Below are positions 17,452 through 25,972 of a stretch of DNA of 64,000 nt, in pieces. Made by a program: the position numbers and the translations under genes. The DNA is from Actinomyces israelii DSM 43320. Lineage in GTDB: Bacteria > Actinomycetota > Actinomycetes > Actinomycetales > Actinomycetaceae. Where the stretch lies: contig NZ_JONS01000015.1 of assembly GCF_000711965.1 (NCBI RefSeq), positions 34,101-98,100 of the forward strand, read 5' to 3'. Positions within the stretch are counted from its first letter, which is position 1, and each line of letters opens with the position of its first letter. The notes under the pieces were generated by a model. It searched no databases and was not told the DNA's origin. It saw nothing but the letters and a program-made list of their open reading frames with translations.

Positions 17452-19539
17452 TCACGCGCCGGCGGGCTCCCGGCGCCCCAGCCGGACCTTCTTGACAGTC
17501 CTGCCGCCCTCGAAGTCGGCTTCCTTGAAGCCGAAGAAGTAGGTGCAGGCGAAGGAGACCGCCAGGGCCGCGGCGGAGGCGATCCAGTAGCCGGTGAAGC
17601 CCGCGTCGATGCCGTCGGGGTTGACAAACGAGGGGAAGCCGACGAAGGCGCCGGTGAAGCCGTACATGTTGACGTCGAGCAGGCCGGTGAGGAGCCCGCC
17701 CACGGCGCCGCCGATCGAGGCGGTGATGAAGATGCGGCCGTACTTGAGGTTGAGGCCGTACATGGCGGGCTCGGTCACTCCGCAGAAGGCGGAGATGGTG
17801 GCGGGCGCGGCCATGCTCCGAATGCGGGCGGCCCTGACCTTGAGCCACACGGCCAGGGCGCCGCCGCCCTGGGCGATCATGGTGGCCGAGACGATGGCGT
17901 TCAGGTGCGAGCTCCCGGCCGAGGCCAGCTCGGAGGAGATGAGCGGGATGACGGCCCAGTGCAGGCCGAAGATGACCAGGCACTGGTAGAGGCCGCCGAT
18001 AGCCAGGCCCGCGATCGGGTAGTTGAAGCTCAGGACCGCGTTGATGAGCGAGGCGAGGCCTCCGGAGACGAACATGACCGCGGGGCCGAACACCAGCAGG
18101 ATGAGGGCGGAGACCACAAAGATCTCGATGAGGGGACCGAAGATGGGGCAGATGACCGCGGGCAGGGCCTTCTTGAGCCAGGGCTCGATCTTGGCCGCCA
18201 GCCAGGCGCCCACGATGATGGGGAAGATCGAGTAGGCGTAGGCGTTGCCCTGCGGCAGGGTGACGGGGATGCCGAAGAAGTCGGCGTTGAAGACCGTCTG
18301 CCCGACCTGCGCGACGACGTGGTAGGTCGACTCGTATCCTGCGGCGTTGTCAGCCTTGACGACGTGGTCCGGGTTGGACAGGGCCGTGATGGAGGGGTAG
18401 CACAGGACGCCGCCGATAATGGCCACGACGATGGGGTTCGCGCCCAGGCGCCGGGCAGCGGTGAAGCCGACGATGATCGGCAGGAAGTAGAACATCGACG
18501 AGCTCATGGCGTCGATGATCTGGTAGGTGTTCGAGGCCTCGGCGACCACCTTGAACTGGACCAGCAGGGCCAGCAGGCCCTTGAGGATTCCGGAGGCGGC
18601 CAGCATGCCGACGATCGGGATCATGGAGCCGGTGATGACGCCGATGAGCGAGGAGAAGCCGAACTTGACCCAGCCGATCAGGGTGGTGGGCCTGTCGACC
18701 TCCTCGACCTCGCCGTCCGCCTCGCCCTGGGAGGATCCGGGCAGCAGCTTGACGACGGCGTCGTAGACGTCCTCCACCTCGGGGCCGATGATGACCTGGT
18801 ACTGGCCGCCGGCCTTGGCCACGTCGATGACCCCCTCGGTGTCGGCCACGGCCGCGTCATCGGCCAGCGACTGGTCCTTGAGGTAGAAGCGCACGCGGGT
18901 GATGCAGTGGAGCACCGAGCGGACGTTGTCAGGGCCGCCGATGTTCTTGACGATGTCGGCGGCGGTGGCGTCGAAGCCGGTCAGGCCGTCGGCGCGCTCA
19001 CCGGTCGTGGGGGCCGCGCCGGAGCCGGCGGCCGAGTCGGCCTCGCTCCCGGAGTCCTCGCTCTTGAGGGCGGCGACGGCGACGGCGGCGCCCGCCTCGG
19101 CCCGGCCGGTGGTCACGGACAGGGACTCCAGGCGGGTGGCGGTGTTGGTGAGGACCACGATGGCGGTGGCGGCCTTGCCCGCGGCGCGGATGGCCTCCAG
19201 GTCCATGGTGCCCAGCGCGTCGCCGACCTCGACGGTGTCGCCGACGCTGACGGTGAGGTCGAAGGGCCTGCCCTCCAGCTCCACGGTGTCCACGCCCAGG
19301 TGGAGGAGGACCTCCAGGCCGGTGCCGGTCTTGAAGCCGATGGCGTGCCCGGTGCCAGCCACCAGGGTGACGGTCGCGTCCACCGGGGAGACGAGGGCGC
19401 CGTCGTCGGGCTCGACGCCGAGGCCGTCTCCGACGGCCTCGGAGGAGAAGACGGGGTCGGGGACGTCGGCGAGGTCCATGACCCTCCCCGTCACCGGGGA
19501 GGCGATCTGCATCTCGCGATCTGTTGCCGGTTGGGACAT
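17452..19539 (-). CDS. treB: PTS trehalose-specific EII, domain order A-B-C
   Basis: A 695-residue fused enzyme II that imports and phosphorylates trehalose to trehalose-6-phosphate. The EIIA domain is at the N-terminus (about 8-160; active-site His in EVLLHLGVDTVEL). A linker rich in Ala/Gly/Ser follows, then EIIB (about 200-280; phospho-Cys in SVLHCITRVRFYLKD), then the membrane EIIC (about 310-690, with PQGNAYAYS and ITEPAMYG-like 'CGVTEPAMYGLNLKYG'). The A-B-C order is unusual next to the common B-C or B-C-A forms of this glucose/sucrose family. The ATG at 19539 has AAAGGA 8 bases upstream. Trehalose specificity rests on the phosphotrehalase and TreR neighbours. Confidence 0.88.
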   Translation of the reverse strand: MSQPATDREMQIASPVTGRVMDLADVPDPVFSSEAVGDGLGVEPDDGALVSPVDATVTLVAGTGHAIGFKTGTGLEVLLHLGVDTVELEGRPFDLTVSVGDTVEVGDALGTMDLEAIRAAGKAATAIVVLTNTATRLESLSVTTGRAEAGAAVAVAALKSEDSGSEADSAAGSGAAPTTGERADGLTGFDATAADIVKNIGGPDNVRSVLHCITRVRFYLKDQSLADDAAVADTEGVIDVAKAGGQYQVIIGPEVEDVYDAVVKLLPGSSQGEADGEVEEVDRPTTLIGWVKFGFSSLIGVITGSMIPIVGMLAASGILKGLLALLVQFKVVAEASNTYQIIDAMSSSMFYFLPIIVGFTAARRLGANPIVVAIIGGVLCYPSITALSNPDHVVKADNAAGYESTYHVVAQVGQTVFNADFFGIPVTLPQGNAYAYSIFPIIVGAWLAAKIEPWLKKALPAVICPIFGPLIEIFVVSALILLVFGPAVMFVSGGLASLINAVLSFNYPIAGLAIGGLYQCLVIFGLHWAVIPLISSELASAGSSHLNAIVSATMIAQGGGALAVWLKVRAARIRSMAAPATISAFCGVTEPAMYGLNLKYGRIFITASIGGAVGGLLTGLLDVNMYGFTGAFVGFPSFVNPDGIDAGFTGYWIASAAALAVSFACTYFFGFKEADFEGGRTVKKVRLGRREPAGA

Positions 19540-19687
19540 GAGGGATTCCTTTCGGAGCGTTGGGATGACAGCGGGTCGGGGAGAGGCCGCGCGGGTGGCG
19601 GTACTCCGGGGCGGAGAGGGTTGTGAACCGGGTCTGGACGGCGGGCGGCGGGCCGATGGCCCTCCTCTCTCGGGGCGATCCGCCGCC

Positions 19688-21352
19688 TCAGGCGAGCAGG
19701 GCGAAGGCCTCGTAGGGGCGCAGGCTCGCCCACGGGCGCAGCGGCCGGGCCGGGTAGTTGGAGACGAGCGCCTCGCCGCCCAGGAGGCCCGCGGGCAGGT
19801 CGATGCTGGTCTCGTGGCCGCGGAAGCTGCAGACGACCAGCAGGCGGCGGTCCCCGTGGCGGCGGATGTAGGCCAGGACGTCCGGGTGGTCGGGCGCGTA
19901 GGGCTCGTAGGTTCCCTCGGAGACGACCGGCATGTCCTTGCGCAGGGCGATGAGCCGCCTGTAGTAGGGCAGGATGCGCCCGGCCGTCTCCTCACAGGCG
20001 ACATTGACCTCGGCCTGGTTGGTGGGCCGCAGCCACGGGGTGCCGTCGGTGAACCCGGCGCCCGCGCCGGCGTCCCACTGCATGGGGGTGCGGGAGTTGT
20101 CGCGCGCCTTGGAGTGGACGATCCGGAACGCCTCCGCCGGGTCACGCCCGGCCTCGACGAGCTCGGCGAAGGCGTTGCGCGCCTCGACGTCCACATAGTC
20201 CTCGATGGTCGTGTAGCCGGGGTCGCTCATGCCGATCTCCTCACCCATGTAGATGTAGGGGGTTCCGCGCATGAGGTGGATGGCGGTGGCGAGCATGGTG
20301 GCCGACTCGTAGCGGAAGCGCTCGGCGTCGCCGAATCGGTCCAGGGCTCGGGGCTGGTCGTGGTTGTTCCAGAACAGGGCGCCCCAGCCGCCGCCGGCCT
20401 GGAGCCCGAGGGCCCAGTCGTTGAGGATCCGCTTGAGGGCGAGGATGTCGGGGGCCATGAGCGTCCACTTGCGGCCCCGGGCGTAGTCGACCTTGAGGTG
20501 GTGGAAGTTGAACACCATGGACAGCTCGTGGTTCTCCGGCCGCGTGTACTCCACGCACGCACCGATGCTGGTGGAGGACATCTCCCCCACGGTCACCGAG
20601 TCGGGGTCGCGCCCAAAGCTGGCCTCGTTGAGCTCGCGCAGGTAGGCGTGGACCAGGGGCCCGTCGGTGTAGGTGGGCCGGTCATCGACCCCCGCCGGCG
20701 CGTCGTGGAGCGGCTCGGTCTTGCCGATGAGGTTGACGACGTCGAAGCGGAAGGCCCGCACGCCCCGGTCGCGCCAGAAGTTGACGACCTCGGCGGCGCG
20801 GGCGCGCACCTCGGGGTTGTGCCAGTCGAGGTCCGCCTGCCCGGGGTCGAACAGGTGGAGGTAGTACTCGCCCGAGCGCGGGCGCCCGTCCCGCCCGACC
20901 GGGCCGAAGGGGGCCCAGGCGGGCCCGCCGAACTTGGAGACCCAGTTGGTGGGCAGGGAGCCGTCCGGCCTGGGAGGGCGGATGTAGAAGTAGTCGCGGT
21001 AGCGCCGCTGGCCGGCCAGGGCCCGCTGGAACCACTCGTGCTCGGTGGAGACGTGGTTGAGGACCATGTCGAGCATGACCCCGACGCCGTGGGCGTCCAG
21101 AGCGGCGACGAGGTCGTCGAAGTCCTCCAGGGTGCCCATGGCGGGATCGACGGCGCAGTAGTCGGACACGTCGTAGCCGTTGTCCCGCCCCGGCGAGGGG
21201 AAGAAGGGGTTGAGCCAGACGTAGTCGACGCCGAGGGAGGCGATGTAGGGGACCTTCTCGACAATGCCGCGCAGGTCGCCGACGCCGTCGCCCGTGGAGT
21301 CGCGGAAGGAGCGCGGGTAGATCTGATAGACGACAGCGTCTTTGAAGGACAT
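19688..21352 (-). CDS. treC: Alpha,alpha-phosphotrehalase (GH13)
   Basis: A 554-residue cytoplasmic glycoside hydrolase that splits trehalose-6-phosphate into glucose and glucose-6-phosphate. The N-terminus VVYQIYPRSFRDSTGDGVGD and QPR in NHDQPR are typical of the oligo-1,6-glucosidase/TreC subgroup. The catalytic residues are all present: nucleophile Asp204 (FRFDVVN), acid/base Glu257 (VGEMSS) and transition-state Asp332 (NHDQPR). It lies 148 bases upstream of the PTS EII gene on the same strand, and two tandem palindromes (21393-21424) precede it. A general alpha-glucosidase role cannot be excluded, but the context favours TreC. Confidence 0.88.
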   Translation of the reverse strand: MSFKDAVVYQIYPRSFRDSTGDGVGDLRGIVEKVPYIASLGVDYVWLNPFFPSPGRDNGYDVSDYCAVDPAMGTLEDFDDLVAALDAHGVGVMLDMVLNHVSTEHEWFQRALAGQRRYRDYFYIRPPRPDGSLPTNWVSKFGGPAWAPFGPVGRDGRPRSGEYYLHLFDPGQADLDWHNPEVRARAAEVVNFWRDRGVRAFRFDVVNLIGKTEPLHDAPAGVDDRPTYTDGPLVHAYLRELNEASFGRDPDSVTVGEMSSTSIGACVEYTRPENHELSMVFNFHHLKVDYARGRKWTLMAPDILALKRILNDWALGLQAGGGWGALFWNNHDQPRALDRFGDAERFRYESATMLATAIHLMRGTPYIYMGEEIGMSDPGYTTIEDYVDVEARNAFAELVEAGRDPAEAFRIVHSKARDNSRTPMQWDAGAGAGFTDGTPWLRPTNQAEVNVACEETAGRILPYYRRLIALRKDMPVVSEGTYEPYAPDHPDVLAYIRRHGDRRLLVVCSFRGHETSIDLPAGLLGGEALVSNYPARPLRPWASLRPYEAFALLA

Positions 21353-21392
21353 GGCTTCCTAGGGGTCGGGCGACGCCGGGGCAGCGCCGGCA

Positions 21393-21424
21393 ACTTGTGC
21401 ACATGAGTACTTGTGCATATAAGT
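21393..21424 (-). promoter_or_regulatory. Tandem 16-bp operators upstream of treC (probable TreR sites)
   Basis: Two back-to-back imperfect palindromes, ACTTGTGCACATGAGT (21393-21408) and ACTTGTGCATATAAGT (21409-21424), begin 40 bases before the treC start codon. Each has dyad symmetry (ACTT...AAGT in the second) like GntR/HutC-family sites. Their AT content stands out in this GC-rich region. TreR binding is inferred from the neighbouring gene. Confidence 0.65.
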
Positions 21425-21570
21425 AGATCCCAGGGGGACCTTGATGGCAAGGAGAGCCGCCTCACACGTCTCCCGGCGCCTGGCGGGCGGCCCCTCCCCC
21501 GCCGACGCGCAGCGCTCGGCGCCCGCCCCGGCCGCTGGCGGCGCACAGGCGGGCACGGCGATACTGGGTG

Positions 21571-21621
21571 GCCGCTGCCTGCCTGCGGCGCGGGCGGCTC
21601 GCGCCGCCGGCAGGCAGCGGC
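21571..21621. repeat. Large inverted repeat ahead of the unknown gene at 21647
   Basis: Two 22-base arms (21571-21592 and 21600-21621) are complementary with one mismatch around a 7-base loop GGCGGCT. It ends 25 bases before the start codon of the next gene and would form a very stable hairpin in its leader. It has no T-run. Confidence 0.55.
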
Positions 21622-21646
21622 TCGCCGGAAGCACAGGAGCACAGCC

Positions 21647-22366
21647 ATGACAGTCGAACCGCGTCGTCTCACGGCACCGGTCGAGGAGTCCGCCGTGGAG
21701 GCCGCCGTGGAGTCCGGCGCCGGGGCCGCGGAGTCCGGCGAGGAGCTCGACATCGGACTCGTCAACGCGCTCATCGACCTGCTGACCGACCTGCGCCTGC
21801 TCAGGCCCCCGGCGGAGGAGCAGCTGGGCCGGGTCGGCGCCCTGCTGGCCGCCGCCGGGCCGCGCTGGAGACGCGAGAACGCCGTCAGCGCCCGGGCGGC
21901 GAGCGTCCTGTCCGACGTCGAGGCCTGGGTCCTCGGCTCGCAGAACCTCTATCCGCCGGGCCGGCTCGCCCCCCTGCGCACCCGGCTGCGCGACGAGGCG
22001 CTCAGCGCCCTGACGGGCGCTCCGACGACGCTGGAGAGCACCTGCAGCCGGCTCATCCACTGCGACCCGCGAGAGGCGGGGCACGGACCGCTGCGGGGGC
22101 CGCTCATCTGCCTCCTGCGGCACCTGGAGGACCCCGGGAGAAACCCGGATCCCGGCGGCCTCCTGCTCGCCGAGCTCCTCGTCGGCATGGTCCGCGAGCA
22201 CGCGGGGCGGTGGAGCCGCACCGGCACGGTGCCGCCGGAGCACGTGGTCCGGCTCATCTGCGTGCGCAGTCGGCTGGCCGAGTCCGTGACGGAGGAGGGC
22301 GCCCGCCGCCGGGCCGCCGTCGACGACCTGCTCGACGCGCTCCTGGACGACGGCGAACCGGCATGA
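21647..22366 (+). CDS. Hypothetical protein, 239 residues
   Basis: I do not recognise this protein. It is soluble-looking and mostly helical in appearance, with an acidic N-terminus (VEESAVEAAVESGAG, AAESGEELD) and an acidic C-terminus (DDLLDALLDDGEP). Leu/Arg-rich helices fill the middle (LVNALIDLLTDLRLLRPP, LICLLRHLEDPG). The ATG at 21647 was chosen because it opens protein-like sequence and follows GGAGCACAGCC. The open frame extends upstream to 21413 but there runs through the treC operators and the large inverted repeat. No membrane helix or signal peptide is seen. It is divergent from treC. Confidence 0.55.
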   Translation: MTVEPRRLTAPVEESAVEAAVESGAGAAESGEELDIGLVNALIDLLTDLRLLRPPAEEQLGRVGALLAAAGPRWRRENAVSARAASVLSDVEAWVLGSQNLYPPGRLAPLRTRLRDEALSALTGAPTTLESTCSRLIHCDPREAGHGPLRGPLICLLRHLEDPGRNPDPGGLLLAELLVGMVREHAGRWSRTGTVPPEHVVRLICVRSRLAESVTEEGARRRAAVDDLLDALLDDGEPA

Positions 22367-22549
22367 GGAAGCCCGCGGGCGAGCTCATCACCATCGGCGC
22401 CCCGGGCCCCGCCGGGAGCGCTCATCGAGGCCTACGGCCCGGTGCGCGGCAAGCGCGCCGGCGCTGCCGGCAACGACCCCGAGGGGCGCCGGCTCGGCCT
22501 CCTGGTCGATCCTGGCCGAGGCACTGCGACGGCGCGGGCCCTGAGCGGC

Positions 22550-23332
22550 TCAGTCGTCGTCATCGCTGTCATCGCTGTCATCGTCATACGCAGGGGGAAA
22601 GTCGTAGCCGGGGTCGTCGTCGGCACCCGCCCGGGGGACGGACGGCGCCGGCCGGGAGCGGGGGTCGTCCTGCTGGGAGCCTGACCGGTCGAGCCGCGGG
22701 GAGCGACGGCCGTCATCGCGACCGCCGTCCTGCCGCGCCGAGCCGTCGCCGTCGGACTGCGGAGCACTGTCGCCCGGGCCGGCGGTCGCCCGCTGCGCGG
22801 TCGCCTGCGGCGCAGGGGCCGGCGCCGCGGTGGCGTCCGCGGCCGGGGCATGCGACGCCGTCGGCACGGTCGTGGCGGCGCCGCCCTGGCCGAGCCGTCC
22901 GGTGATCGCGCCCGCCCCGAAGGCCACGGCGGCCAGGGCAACCGCTCCCACGGCCAGTGCGGCGGCTCGTCTCCCGCCGCGCGAAGGCCTCCCGCCTCCC
23001 GGGGCCGAGCCGGCGGCCGCGGGAGGGATGGCGACCGCGGGCGCCTCCGGCGCCAGCATGGGGGTCGAGGCGGTCGGCGGCCCGCCCGTCGGAGCGGAGG
23101 CGCTCGGCGGCACGGCGGCGGGCAGGGCGGCCGTCCTCATCGGGTCGCCGGCAGCGATCTCGGCGGTCGCGGCAGAGGGCGCGGGAGCGGTGGCGGCTGG
23201 GAAGACGGCGGTCGCCGACACCGGGGCGGGGAGCACCGAGGTGTTGACGGCTTCGGCGGTGCCGGCCGGGCCCGAGGCCCCGTCGGCCGGCCGGCCGACG
23301 GGGCGCCCGCGGTACGGGCCGGACTCGTCCAT
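22550..23332 (-). CDS. Single-pass membrane protein with Ala/Pro-rich arms and acidic tail
   Basis: A 260-residue protein of unknown function. An Ala/Pro/Thr-rich N-terminal arm (about 1-125) is followed by basic RPSRGGRRAAA and one membrane helix (AALAVGAVALAAVAFGAGAI). The C-terminal part is disordered and Ala/Pro/Gln/Asp/Arg-rich, ending in the acidic DDDSDDSDDDD. The ATG at 23332 has AAAGGA well placed upstream. By the basic flank the N-terminal arm is inside and the C-terminal part outside. It shares its whole architecture, though little sequence, with the protein at 30643-31416. A surface or cell-wall role is a guess. Confidence 0.6.
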   Translation of the reverse strand: MDESGPYRGRPVGRPADGASGPAGTAEAVNTSVLPAPVSATAVFPAATAPAPSAATAEIAAGDPMRTAALPAAVPPSASAPTGGPPTASTPMLAPEAPAVAIPPAAAGSAPGGGRPSRGGRRAAALAVGAVALAAVAFGAGAITGRLGQGGAATTVPTASHAPAADATAAPAPAPQATAQRATAGPGDSAPQSDGDGSARQDGGRDDGRRSPRLDRSGSQQDDPRSRPAPSVPRAGADDDPGYDFPPAYDDDSDDSDDDD

Positions 23333-23495
23333 GGATGTTCCTTTCAACGACTCGGCCGGGCGCAGCGCCGCGGAGGATGACCGCGCAACGGATCGGGCGG
23401 GGGTGGGTCGGCGCTCCGACCGGGAGGGTGCGGCCGCGCCCGGGGTCAGGACGCGCGGAGAGGGTACTCGACGGCGTCCAGGCTACCGCAGGAGG

Positions 23496-23519
23496 GGCGG
23501 TCCGTCAGGACGGACCGCC
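23496..23519 (-). terminator. Hairpin downstream of the SDR gene
   Basis: GGCGGTCCGTC and GACGGACCGCC form a perfect 11-bp stem with a 2-base loop, about 28 bases past the SDR stop on the minus strand. Short pyrimidine-rich sequence (CCCCTCCT) follows. Confidence 0.6.
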
Positions 23520-23547
23520 GTCGGGGCGCCCGTCCTCGCCCGCGGCC

Positions 23548-24336
23548 TCAGCCACGCGCGACCACCGTGTTGGAGGCCTGGGCGCGCGGGCGCACGATCA
23601 TGGAGTCGATATTGACGTGGGCGGGGCGCTGAAGGGCCCAGGCGATGCACTCGGCGATGTCCTCGGCGCGCAGCGGGGCCTCGACCCCGGCGTAGACGGC
23701 CTCGGCCCGGGACTGGTCCCCGTGGAAGCGGTTGAGTGAGAACTCGCTGGTGGCGACCATGCCCGGCGCGATCTCGATGACGCGCACCGGCTCCCCGACG
23801 AGCTCCAGGCGCAGGGTGTTCGCGATGATCCGCTCGCCGTGCTTGGCCGCCACGTAGCCGGCTCCGCCGGGGTAGGTGTCGTGGGCCGCGGTGGAGGTCA
23901 GGAAGACGATGTCGCCGCCGCGCTCGCGCATGCCGGGCAGGAAGGCCTGGGTGACGCGCAGCGCCGCCAGGACATTGCGCTCGTACATGGTCAGCCACTC
24001 CCGGGGGCTGCCGTCGGCGACCGGGTCGGCGCCGAGCGCGCCGCCGGCGTTGTTGACCACCGCGTCCACGTGTCCGGTGTCGAGCACCTCGGTGGCGAGC
24101 CGCTCGACGTCGTCGTGGCGCTGAAGGTCCGCGGCGACCCAGGCGCAGCCGGTCCCGGCGGCGAGGGCCTTGAGGCGCTCGGTCCGGCGCGCGGTGGCGA
24201 CCACGTCCCACCCGTGGGACCGGAGAAGACGGACGGTGGCCTCGCCGATGCCGGTGGAGGCCCCGGTGACGAGGGCTCGACGGGCGACGGGGGACGCGGG
24301 CGACTGGCTCTGCGACTGGCTCTGCGACTGGCTCAT
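23548..24336 (-). CDS. Short-chain dehydrogenase/reductase (classical SDR)
   Basis: A 262-residue NAD(P)-dependent oxidoreductase of the YdfG/serine-dehydrogenase type. It has the cofactor motif TGASTGIGE (about 24-32), NNAGG, catalytic Ser in FLTSTAAHD, the Tyr-x-x-x-Lys pair in GYVAAKHGE, and EIAPGMVATSEF. The start at 24336 gives an odd SQSQSQSQS N-terminus encoded by 12-base repeats (24300-24335). A start inside the repeat-free part would remove part of the fold, so this start is kept. It is divergent from the GH13 gene. The substrate is unknown. Confidence 0.85.
   Translation of the reverse strand: MSQSQSQSQSQSPASPVARRALVTGASTGIGEATVRLLRSHGWDVVATARRTERLKALAAGTGCAWVAADLQRHDDVERLATEVLDTGHVDAVVNNAGGALGADPVADGSPREWLTMYERNVLAALRVTQAFLPGMRERGGDIVFLTSTAAHDTYPGGAGYVAAKHGERIIANTLRLELVGEPVRVIEIAPGMVATSEFSLNRFHGDQSRAEAVYAGVEAPLRAEDIAECIAWALQRPAHVNIDSMIVRPRAQASNTVVARG
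24300..24335. repeat. 12-bp tandem repeat in the SDR 5' end
   Basis: Just under three copies of GCGACTGGCTCT, encoding Ser-Gln-Ser-Gln on the minus strand. Repeat number could vary between strains without breaking the frame (12 = 4 codons). Confidence 0.6.
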
Positions 24337-24451
24337 GGCGCCATCCTCCCCCGAGCGCCCGGGACGCTCCCGGTCCCGGGCCGGGAGTGTCGGCCCGCGG
24401 GCGCCCGTCGAACTCCCAGCGATCACGCCGCCGCCGCGGTAGGTTTGTGCC

Positions 24452-25879
24452 ATGCACGCCGACGCCGCTGCACCTGACACCTCCGCCCTCAAGCCGGCCG
24501 GCCCGGGCGAGCCGGACTGGGTCCGTCACGCCATCGCCTGGCACGTCTTCCCCCTCGGGGCCGCGGGCGCCCCGGCGCTGTGCCCTCCCGGGGACCCCGA
24601 CGACCCCTCCTCGCCCGCCGGGGCGATGGCGGCCGAGCACCGCCTGCGACGCCTCATCCCCTGGCTCGACCGCCTGATCGAGCTCGGTTGCAACGTGCTC
24701 ATGCTCGGCCCCGTCTTCCACTCCATGTCGCACGGCTACGACACGATCGACCACATGCGGCTCGATCCCCGCCTGGGTGCGAACGAGGACCTGCTCGCCC
24801 TCATCGACGCCGCCCACGCCCGGGGCGTGCGCGTCATGCTCGACGGCGTCTTCAACCACGTCGGCATCGACCACCCGGTCTTCGCGGCCCTGCCGCAGGC
24901 CGGCCCCCGCTCCCGCGAGGCCTCCATGTTCCGCCTGACATGGCCGGGCGGGCCGGAGGCGTGGACCCCGGGCACCGCACCGGACTATGAGCGCTTCGAG
25001 GGCCAGGACTGGCTGCCCGAGCTCAACCACTCCTGCGAGGCGGTGGCCGACCTGGTCACCGATGTCATGAGCCACTGGTGCGAGTGCGGCGTGGACGGCT
25101 GGCGGCTGGACGCGGCCTACGCCGTCGAGCCCTCCTTCTGGACGCGGGTGCTGCCCCGGGTGCGCCGCGCCCACCCGGGGGTCTACGTCGTCGGCGAGGT
25201 CATCCACGGGGACTACGCCGCCATCGTGGCCGCCTCGGGCATGGACTCCGTGACCCAGTACGAGCTGTGGCAGGCGACCTGGCACTCCCTGGCCGAGGCC
25301 AACTTCTACGAGCTGAGCTGGACCCTGGGGCGCAACGCCGAGCTGCTGAAGACCTTCGTGCCGTGGACCTTCGTCGGCAACCACGACACCACCAGGATCG
25401 CCTCCCAGCTGCCCGACGCGCGCCGCCTGCCCCACGCGCTGGCCCTGCTCATGACCCTGCCGGGCACGCCGGCGATCTACTACGGCGACGAGGACGGCCT
25501 GCGCGCCGTCAAGGAGGACCGGCTCGGCGGGGACGACGCCATCCGCCCCGAGCTGCCCGCCTCACCCGAGGACAGGCCCGCCGGGCCGGTGCGCGCCCTG
25601 CACCAGGAGCTCATCGGCGTGCGCCGCCGCCTGCCCTGGCTGCACGACGCCGAGGTGGAGGTGCTGCACCTGGACAACACGGTGCTGTCGCTGCGCATGC
25701 GCGCACGCTCGTCCGAGAGCGCCGAGGCGGTGCTCGTCCTCAGCCTGGAGGACAGCGAGGTCTGGCTGCCCACGGCCGGCCGCAGCCACGTCCTGGCCTC
25801 GACCCACGACGCCCCGCCCCCGCGGCCCGAGCGCGACGGCGTCGTCCTGCCGCCGCTGGGCTGGGCCGTCCTGACCTGA
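24452..25879 (+). CDS. GH13 alpha-amylase-family glycosidase
   Basis: A 475-residue (beta/alpha)8 glycosidase acting on alpha-glucans or malto-oligosaccharides. The family regions are all present: DGVFNHVG (region I), GWRLDAAY with the nucleophile Asp220, VVGEVIHG with the acid/base Glu249, and FVGNHDTTR with Asp312. There is no signal peptide, so it acts in the cytoplasm. It is shorter than TreC and lacks its phosphotrehalase features; a cyclomaltodextrinase/neopullulanase-like or maltogenic role is possible but not decided by the sequence. It stands alone between the divergent SDR and proC. Confidence 0.85.
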   Translation: MHADAAAPDTSALKPAGPGEPDWVRHAIAWHVFPLGAAGAPALCPPGDPDDPSSPAGAMAAEHRLRRLIPWLDRLIELGCNVLMLGPVFHSMSHGYDTIDHMRLDPRLGANEDLLALIDAAHARGVRVMLDGVFNHVGIDHPVFAALPQAGPRSREASMFRLTWPGGPEAWTPGTAPDYERFEGQDWLPELNHSCEAVADLVTDVMSHWCECGVDGWRLDAAYAVEPSFWTRVLPRVRRAHPGVYVVGEVIHGDYAAIVAASGMDSVTQYELWQATWHSLAEANFYELSWTLGRNAELLKTFVPWTFVGNHDTTRIASQLPDARRLPHALALLMTLPGTPAIYYGDEDGLRAVKEDRLGGDDAIRPELPASPEDRPAGPVRALHQELIGVRRRLPWLHDAEVEVLHLDNTVLSLRMRARSSESAEAVLVLSLEDSEVWLPTAGRSHVLASTHDAPPPRPERDGVVLPPLGWAVLT

Positions 25880-25901
25880 GGTGCGGCCCCGCCCCCTACC
25901 G

Positions 25902-25938
25902 CGCCGAGATCGGTCCAGCTCCGCACCGAGATCGGTCC
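25902..25938. repeat. Dispersed intergenic repeat, copy 2
   Basis: The same 37-base element as at 16149-16185 with one difference. Here both inner repeats read GAGATCGGTCC, separated by AGCTCCGCACC. It ends 34 bases upstream of the proC start. Confidence 0.6.
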
Positions 25939-25972
25939 ATGCGGGGCCGCGGAGCGCGGATAGGGTGGGGGC

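Noticed and set aside
22363..22544. Possible small gene or relic (MRKPAGELITIGAPGPAGS, then ALIEAYGPVRGKRAGAAG and SILAEALRRRGP in other frames)
   Set aside because: Pieces look protein-like, and the ATG overlaps the previous stop. However, they need two frameshifts within 180 bases and match nothing I know. At this GC content such pieces arise easily.
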